Assembly: GCF_018127965.1 (NCBI RefSeq) | Contig: NZ_CP072349.1 | Location: 1,058,001 to 1,122,000 of the forward strand | Source: Prevotella melaninogenica | GTDB taxonomy: Bacteria > Bacteroidota > Bacteroidia > Bacteroidales > Bacteroidaceae | DNA length: 64,000 bases | Reading direction: 5' to 3' | Shown: positions 58,989-64,000 of the stretch, piece after piece | How the letters are laid out: each line of letters opens with the position of its first letter | Numbering within the stretch: the first letter of the stretch is position 1 | Notes under the pieces: generated by a model | Told to the model about the DNA's origin: nothing | The model's database searches: none | What the model saw: the letters and a program-made list of their open reading frames with translations, nothing else | Program-made: the position numbers and the translations under genes

Positions 58989-59199
58989 GACTAAAGATAG
59001 TGAGAAAGAGGTTATTATAGCGTTATAATGAATATGATATGACACAAAGCCTAATCTTTATAAGAAATATTTATCAAACAGCCTTAATACAACAATAGTT
59101 ACATTGGTATCACACAATAAAAAAAAAGTGGTATCACAAATGATATCACTATGGGTACACAGATAAGTAAATTACAATATATATCGGTAAACAACGGTA

Positions 59200-59356
59200 A
59201 ATATCGGTAAATAAAAGTAACTATAAGTGAGAAAACGCAAGATTAACAATATCAACTCATTAGCTCATAGTGATATAATATACTGATAATCAAAAGAAAA
59301 AGAGAAATATCCTTACGGATATTCCTCTTATAACATTCAGTGATTCCGTTGGGGTT
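59200..59356. repeat. Right flanking repeat of the effector island
   Basis: Partner of 46392-46565 (best match 59283-59356). It contains the tRNA-Arg terminator hairpin (59301-59328) and the intact tRNA 3' end. Short strings AAATATCGGTAAATAAAAGTAA and neighbours repeat nearby. Confidence 0.65.
59301..59328 (-). terminator. tRNA-Arg terminator
   Basis: AGAGAAATATCC pairs with GGATATTCCTCT around TTAC, directly after the tRNA on the minus strand. A better-paired copy is present at 46510-46537. Confidence 0.7.
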
Positions 59357-59415
59357 CGAACCCAAGACCCACAGCTTAGAAGGCTGTTGCTCTAATCCAA
59401 CTGAGCTACGGAACC
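59341..59415 (-). tRNA. tRNA-Arg (anticodon TCT)
   Basis: A 75-nt cloverleaf: acceptor GGTTCCG/CGGAATC, D loop AGTTGGATTAGA, anticodon loop CTTCTAA giving TCT, and T loop TTCGAAC. CCA is not encoded. Its 3' end faces the effector island, the usual orientation for a tRNA used as an integration site. Confidence 0.95.
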
Positions 59416-59503
59416 ATCATGCGGGTGCAAAGGTACAGATTTAATTCGATTCTACCAAATTCCATTCCCCTAAATTTCGTGACAATAAACTTATCTGGTA
59501 AAT

Positions 59504-61168
59504 TTATTTGTACTTCTGCAAGAAGGTATCAGCTTGTGTATTGCCAAGTTCCTTAGCCTTTTGAATATTCTTAAGACCTTCTTCCTTCTGTTTACTTTCG
59601 CATTGTGCAATACCAAGAATAAGATGAGCATCAGGCTGAGAGGCATCAAGTTGAATTGCCTGTTGAGCAGCACTGATAGCTGCATCAACCTTGTTTAGAC
59701 GTAACAAAAGGCTACCTGCTTCTGTTGGATATAAGGCTTCCTTAGGATCAAGTTGTGAAGCAATGAGAATATCCTGCAAAGCTTGCTGCCACATACGTCC
59801 CTTCATCTCACACTGTTCACGCATATAATAGAAAGCAGCACCAAGACGTCCTTGGTTAAAATATTCATATGTATAATAATCCTGTACAGCCTTTCTATAT
59901 TCTCCCATCTTCTCTAATTGCTGACCACGTGTATAGAAATATGGTGCAGACGTAGATACATATGGTGTGTCACAAAGTTCAATACTCTTATTAAGTAAAT
60001 CGAGAATCTCCTGATCATTAGCTCCCAAATGCTGACGACTCTGTGCCATCTCTAAGTAAAGTTCTGGATTATTGAACTTAGTCTTTGTCAATGCTTCAAA
60101 CTCAGTATAAGCCTTTGCATAATCGCCTTTCGCATAGATAATCTGTGCCTGAAGATGACGATAAGCATCGTTTGCCTTAGTAGTTTCAGCCTTTTTTATC
60201 TCATCCAAAGCCTTATCCAATGTCCATCCCACAGACTTTGTCTTTTCAGCAAACTCTTGAATAAGTGCATTACGATAAATAAGACGAGCAAAGTTATAAT
60301 GTGCTTCATCCTTTGCAGTCACCTTACTAATAGCCGTTTGCATTGTTTTATCCGCATTAGCAAACTCACCTTTTGCAACTTGTATATTCGCTAAAGCATA
60401 ATAACCATCATTTGCTTGTGGGAATTTTGTAATAAATTCGTTGACAATAGCTTCGTGTATATTAGTAGGTTTCTCAGAAGAGAGCATCAATGCAACAACA
60501 GCCTCCTCTACCGTGTTTGGTAAACCTATACGAATATTGCTCTGTCGAAGAGTGATATCATTCTGTGAAAGCCCCTTAACAACAAAGTCCTTGGCGTAGT
60601 TTGCATCTGTTGAACTCTGTGATTCACCAGCAGAATTGAACAAACCGATAACCTGTCCTTTAGCATTAAATACAGGAGCACCATTCAACTTGTCAGTAGC
60701 TGAAGACTTCAGAATCGTATAATTATACTTATCCATGAACTTTTCAACACTTGACACGTCAGCCTTCTCTGCATTACCACTCTTTGGCATTGGTGTAATC
60801 CATGCTTCATCACCTACAGAAACTGTTGTTACCAAGGGAGCGGCAGTAGTCTTACCACTCACTTGAAACTTGACTATATCATAAATCTCATTGGCACCAA
60901 GCAAGCACTCCACCTCGTGTTTCTGTCCTTTAGCATCAATAATAACAGCCTTATCTGCTCCTATAAAGGGCTTCCAAGGGCTTACAGCAACACCATCAGT
61001 ACTAATACATACACCATTAGATGTTCCTAATATACTGCCATCTGCCTTAAAGGTTGTCAATGTAAAAGCTGCATCAGCAGCCTTCTTAACCGCACCAGGT
61101 TGAGCAGAAATGTTAGTAGAAACACCCAATATAAGGGCAATGGTCAAAATTAAAGTTTTCAGTTTCAT
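59504..61168 (-). CDS. Secreted trypsin-like (apparently inactive) protein with TPRs
   Basis: Exported protein starting at 61168 (MKLKTLILTIALILGVSTNISAQ, a signal peptide); upstream in-frame ATGs precede the signal. Residues about 25-215 resemble an S1/DegP protease fold with a trypsin-like core (GTSNGVCISTDGVAVSPWKPF; KLNGAPVFNAKGQVIGLFNSAG). The usual GNSGGP serine is Asn here (KLNGAP), and the His loop is also changed, so catalysis is unlikely. Residues about 230-555 are TPR repeats. It may act as a periplasmic scaffold or substrate binder. Confidence 0.8.
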   Translation of the reverse strand: MKLKTLILTIALILGVSTNISAQPGAVKKAADAAFTLTTFKADGSILGTSNGVCISTDGVAVSPWKPFIGADKAVIIDAKGQKHEVECLLGANEIYDIVKFQVSGKTTAAPLVTTVSVGDEAWITPMPKSGNAEKADVSSVEKFMDKYNYTILKSSATDKLNGAPVFNAKGQVIGLFNSAGESQSSTDANYAKDFVVKGLSQNDITLRQSNIRIGLPNTVEEAVVALMLSSEKPTNIHEAIVNEFITKFPQANDGYYALANIQVAKGEFANADKTMQTAISKVTAKDEAHYNFARLIYRNALIQEFAEKTKSVGWTLDKALDEIKKAETTKANDAYRHLQAQIIYAKGDYAKAYTEFEALTKTKFNNPELYLEMAQSRQHLGANDQEILDLLNKSIELCDTPYVSTSAPYFYTRGQQLEKMGEYRKAVQDYYTYEYFNQGRLGAAFYYMREQCEMKGRMWQQALQDILIASQLDPKEALYPTEAGSLLLRLNKVDAAISAAQQAIQLDASQPDAHLILGIAQCESKQKEEGLKNIQKAKELGNTQADTFLQKYK

Positions 61169-61209
61169 GTTCATTATTTCTTTCATTGAATATTTTTAGT
61201 AAGGTATTA

Positions 61210-62880
61210 TTATTTCTTCTTACTTAAATCTAATAGTTCACGAGCATTCTGTAAAGCAGCATCAGAAACATCAGCACCCGAAAGCATCTGTGCAATTTCA
61301 TTCACACGCTGTTCTTGGGTCAACTCACGCATGTGACTGCGTGTCCCTTCTGCAGTTTCCTCCTTCTCTACCTTATAGTGTGAACTACCCAAAGCTGCAA
61401 TCTGTGGGAGGTGTGTGATAGAGATAACTTGACGATTATTATTACCCATTTCTTGCATGATGAGTGCCATCTTCTGGGCAATTTTACCACTAACACCCGT
61501 ATCAATCTCGTCAAAGATAATCGTTGGTAACTTCACGGCACCACTTACCATAGCCTTTAACGATAACATTACACGAGCAATCTCACCACCAGAAGCTACC
61601 TGTGCGACAGGTTCCATAGCCGTACTTGTATTGGCAGAAAAAAGAAATTGAATCTTATCTGCACCGTCCATTGACAAAGACTTTGGTGACAAATCAACCT
61701 TAAATCTAACATTCGGAATACCCAATGGAATAAGTCGGCTACTCATCTGTTCCTCAACAATCTTTGCAGCCTTACGTCTAAGTGTAGTCAACTTCTCTGC
61801 TTGCTTTTCACAAGTGGAAAGTTTTGTCTTTACTTCTTGCTCAAGTAATTCCAGTTCTTCATCACTATTGTCAATATTCTTTAGCTGTTCAGCAATGTTG
61901 TCACGAATCTCGATGAGCTCTTTCTCCGTTGAAACGTGATACTTCTGTTCAAGTGTATTCAGCAAATCAAGTTGTTGATTTATACTATCTAAGCGAGAAG
62001 GATCAAAGTCGATATTCTCAACTTCACTACCTATCTCACCTGCAATATCCTTCAGTTCTATATGTACTGATGATAAACGCTGTACGAGTTCTTGTGCTTT
62101 AGGATATACCTTCTCAATATTTCCAAGACTATCCAGACTTTGGCCCAGCTTTCGAAGAACTCCGTTGTCATCATCACTCAACAGATTATCAGCCTCATAG
62201 AAAGCTGTTTTGATATCTTCTGAATGAGAGAGTGTTTCACTTTCTTGCTCGAGTTCTTCTTGTCTGCCCTCAATTAGATTAGCATTGTCCAACTCATTGA
62301 ATTGAAAACGCATGAATTCTTCATTTTCCTGCGCTTTGGAAATCTGTTCTTTCATATCTGAAAGACGTCTTTCTGCTTCTTTATAGTCTTGATAAGACGA
62401 ATGATAAGCAGCCAGTTCTTTTGTGTCTTGAGCGATAATATCCACAACATTCAACTGGAAGTCATCCTTCTGTAACAAAAGATTCTGATGCTGCGAATGA
62501 ATATCTATAAGTTGTTCACCCAATGCACGCATCATCTGCAGTGATACAGGTGTATCATTAATGAAGGCACGTGACTTTCCTGTAGCCGTCAGTTCACGGC
62601 GAACAATTGTATCTTCAGTTTCAAAATCAATATCTTGTTCCTCGAAAAAGGATTCAACCCCATAGTTAGAAAGGTCAAAATGTGCCTCAATCGTACATTT
62701 CTTTTCTCCTTGCTTTATCTGTTTGCTATCAGCCCTATTGCCTAATAGCAAACCGATTGCCCCCAGGATAATACTCTTTCCCGCTCCTGTTTCACCAGTA
62801 ATAACCGAGAAACCAGAATGAAAAGCAATATCTAATTGATCAATCAACGTGTAGTTTTTTATATATAGATGTTTCAGCAT
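61210..62880 (-). CDS. recN: DNA repair protein RecN
   Basis: SMC-like ATPase acting in double-strand break repair, 556 residues from the ATG at 62880 (MLKHLYIKNYTLIDQLDI). Walker A is GETGAGKSIILGAIGLLLG near 30. Long coiled-coil arms span about 150-370. The signature is VASGGEIARVMLSLK near 430 and Walker B is TIIFDEIDTGVSGKIAQ near 455. The gene lies between the DUF4835 gene and the protease-like gene on one strand. Confidence 0.96.
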   Translation of the reverse strand: MLKHLYIKNYTLIDQLDIAFHSGFSVITGETGAGKSIILGAIGLLLGNRADSKQIKQGEKKCTIEAHFDLSNYGVESFFEEQDIDFETEDTIVRRELTATGKSRAFINDTPVSLQMMRALGEQLIDIHSQHQNLLLQKDDFQLNVVDIIAQDTKELAAYHSSYQDYKEAERRLSDMKEQISKAQENEEFMRFQFNELDNANLIEGRQEELEQESETLSHSEDIKTAFYEADNLLSDDDNGVLRKLGQSLDSLGNIEKVYPKAQELVQRLSSVHIELKDIAGEIGSEVENIDFDPSRLDSINQQLDLLNTLEQKYHVSTEKELIEIRDNIAEQLKNIDNSDEELELLEQEVKTKLSTCEKQAEKLTTLRRKAAKIVEEQMSSRLIPLGIPNVRFKVDLSPKSLSMDGADKIQFLFSANTSTAMEPVAQVASGGEIARVMLSLKAMVSGAVKLPTIIFDEIDTGVSGKIAQKMALIMQEMGNNNRQVISITHLPQIAALGSSHYKVEKEETAEGTRSHMRELTQEQRVNEIAQMLSGADVSDAALQNARELLDLSKKK

Positions 62881-62951
62881 ATATTTGTCAATGATAATAA
62901 TTGAAGTTAAGGTAGAGGACAACTGTGTCCTACAAAGAGGTTACTATTGTT

Positions 62952-63869
62952 TTATTTTATCCCATGTAATATTCTGACTGGCATTGATACCAAAGAGGAT
63001 ATCATAGACCAATTCTTTTTCTTTTGTGTTCCTTTGCCTTTATATATATTAGCCAACTCGTCTTTCTTGTAGTCTGTCCAGATTTGTGGTAACATACTTA
63101 TTGGACGATTCTCATGTGCTTTCTTTAATCCATTCTCCAAAGCTGACGTGATATTTGTACGACCACGTTCGGCATTGTTAGCCATTTCATCCAAACCTGT
63201 TCGGTAATAGTCGTACTGCAATTGACGAAAAGGTTTCATAGCACCATCAAGATAATCGTTGATAATAGCAAAGCGGTTGCGTGAATTATCAAAAGCTTTC
63301 CATCCCGTAAAGTTAAGATTCTGTGCATTATTCGTCAAAACCATGCAGCGTTGTAGGATATCTTCACCACCCATAGGAGAGAAAGAGTCTAAATCTAAAC
63401 CTATGATAAGATAAGCATAATAAGCTATCAGAGCCGTCAGTTGGTTATCTATATTCTCTTCATTAAACTCAATCTGATCAAATTGAGCAAAGGTGAAGTT
63501 AAAGTCACCATCTTGATTATTATAGAGTGTGGAACTATAAGCAGCATTATAAACAGGGCGGTTTGCTTGTATCAAAGCAGAACAAGTAAAGAGGTTGCTA
63601 CCTGGGTCATATTTGCTAACAGTAATATTAAAGTTACAGTTTATACGTTCATTTCTTTGAAACTGATAATGAGTCCATTGCCGTGTATTAATAAACTGTT
63701 CTAAAGTCTGTTGTAGATTCTCAAAGACAGAAGCATCTGTACCCTGAATCTGATTATGATTCACGGTTACCTTTGCATTTAGCTCTTGCGCAGATAATTC
63801 TCCATTAGAGAATAGAAACAAGCTCATCAATAATATCACGAGCCACTTCTGTCTTTGGTTTCTTAGCAT
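62952..63869 (-). CDS. DUF4835 secreted protein with a 3' frameshift
   Basis: Exported protein of about 305 residues (signal peptide ending LSAQ) found across Bacteroidota beside coaBC and recN; function unknown. As read it ends in NWSMISSLVSMPVRILHGIK. Adding one T in the runs at 63016-63025 gives ELVYDILFGINASQNITW and a stop at 62944-62946, which looks more like the family end. The start overlaps the coaBC 3' end by 65 bp in another frame. Confidence 0.85.
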   Translation of the reverse strand: MLRNQRQKWLVILLMSLFLFSNGELSAQELNAKVTVNHNQIQGTDASVFENLQQTLEQFINTRQWTHYQFQRNERINCNFNITVSKYDPGSNLFTCSALIQANRPVYNAAYSSTLYNNQDGDFNFTFAQFDQIEFNEENIDNQLTALIAYYAYLIIGLDLDSFSPMGGEDILQRCMVLTNNAQNLNFTGWKAFDNSRNRFAIINDYLDGAMKPFRQLQYDYYRTGLDEMANNAERGRTNITSALENGLKKAHENRPISMLPQIWTDYKKDELANIYKGKGTQKKKNWSMISSLVSMPVRILHGIK

Positions 63870-64000
63870 AACTCTTCTTACCTTCTTTGTTGATAATCGT
63901 TATTTGGTTATCATCTGCTTGGAAAGTTGTACCTGGAATTCTTGTTGAGTTCAAAACAATGAAGTCAGCATTCTTCTTTTCCAACTTTCTTTGGGCATTG
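63805..64000 (-). CDS. coaBC: CoaBC 3' end (phosphopantothenoylcysteine synthetase/decarboxylase), partial
   Basis: The window ends inside this gene. The last 65 codons read NAQRKLEKKNADFIVLNS, then PGTTFQADDNQITIINKEGK and KPKTEVARDIIDELVSIL before the stop. This is the CoaB synthetase end (the N-D-N-x-I-T-I-I segment and the K-x-E-V-A-x-D-I-x-D ending). The full protein makes 4'-phosphopantetheine from phosphopantothenate in CoA synthesis. It overlaps the DUF4835 start. Confidence 0.9.
   Translation of the reverse strand, partial: NAQRKLEKKNADFIVLNSTRIPGTTFQADDNQITIINKEGKKSYAKKPKTEVARDIIDELVSIL

Noticed and set aside
46566..59340. Complete type VI secretion system
   Set aside because: Only hcp, vgrG, effector and immunity genes are present; no sheath, baseplate, membrane complex or ClpV gene was seen.

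Overview
The window is Bacteroidota chromosome, most probably an oral or gut Prevotella. Evidence: AT-rich DNA, promoters of the TTTG / TAnnTTTG type before many genes, a fused lpxC-fabZ gene, two-domain ThrE, DUF4230 and DUF4835 proteins, a Bacteroidota-type Hcp (TssD), and ISL3/IS30 insertion sequences. No rRNA, plasmid origin, integrase or CRISPR array was seen.

Layout. 1-8.6 kb: sucCD, a secreted CE1-like esterase, a thioredoxin lipoprotein with its own MarR-type regulator, an APH-RapZ fusion and an HD phosphohydrolase. 8.6-18.1 kb: lipid A genes lpxD, lpxC-fabZ and lpxA, then miaA, a class A penicillin-binding protein, a Pif1-like helicase and a small lipoprotein. 18.2-25.4 kb (minus strand): ferritin, ilvE, xseB-xseA, a subtilisin-like protease, two tRNA-Lys and thrE. 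25.4-28 kb is a decayed zone holding a frameshifted lipoprotein gene with a 189-bp tandem duplication and gene remnants. 28-34 kb: glycerate kinase, a frameshifted sppA, lpxK, a purine nucleoside phosphorylase and thiL. 33.9-36.4 kb: a broken IS30 element beside an intact ISL3 element. 36.5-45.3 kb: a DUF4230 pair, a MATE exporter, a Nudix hydrolase, rplU-rpmA, an OsmC protein, a HAD phosphatase and a sulfatase. 46.4-59.4 kb: a type VI secretion effector island. 59.5-64 kb: a protease-like TPR protein, recN, a DUF4835 protein and the 3' end of coaBC.

The effector island reads on the minus strand as hcp, vgrG, a 434-residue TPR protein, rhs with a nuclease-like tip, and a SUKH-like immunity gene. 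Further candidate immunity genes follow, then an orphan rhs tip (ADP-ribosyltransferase-like) with its own overlapping immunity gene, and finally a decayed rhs fragment. An intact tRNA-Arg gene and a displaced copy of its 3' end plus terminator flank the island as imperfect direct repeats.

Two signals are not explained by genes. Five intergenic arrays of 13-bp GCAC...GTGC palindromes are repeated at exactly 22-bp period (near 3.9, 19.0, 25.7, 45.6 and 58.95 kb), and a different 22-bp array lies near 48.9 kb. Also, at least five genes are broken by one-base changes in A/T runs, so either the assembly has homopolymer errors or these genes are degraded or phase-variable.
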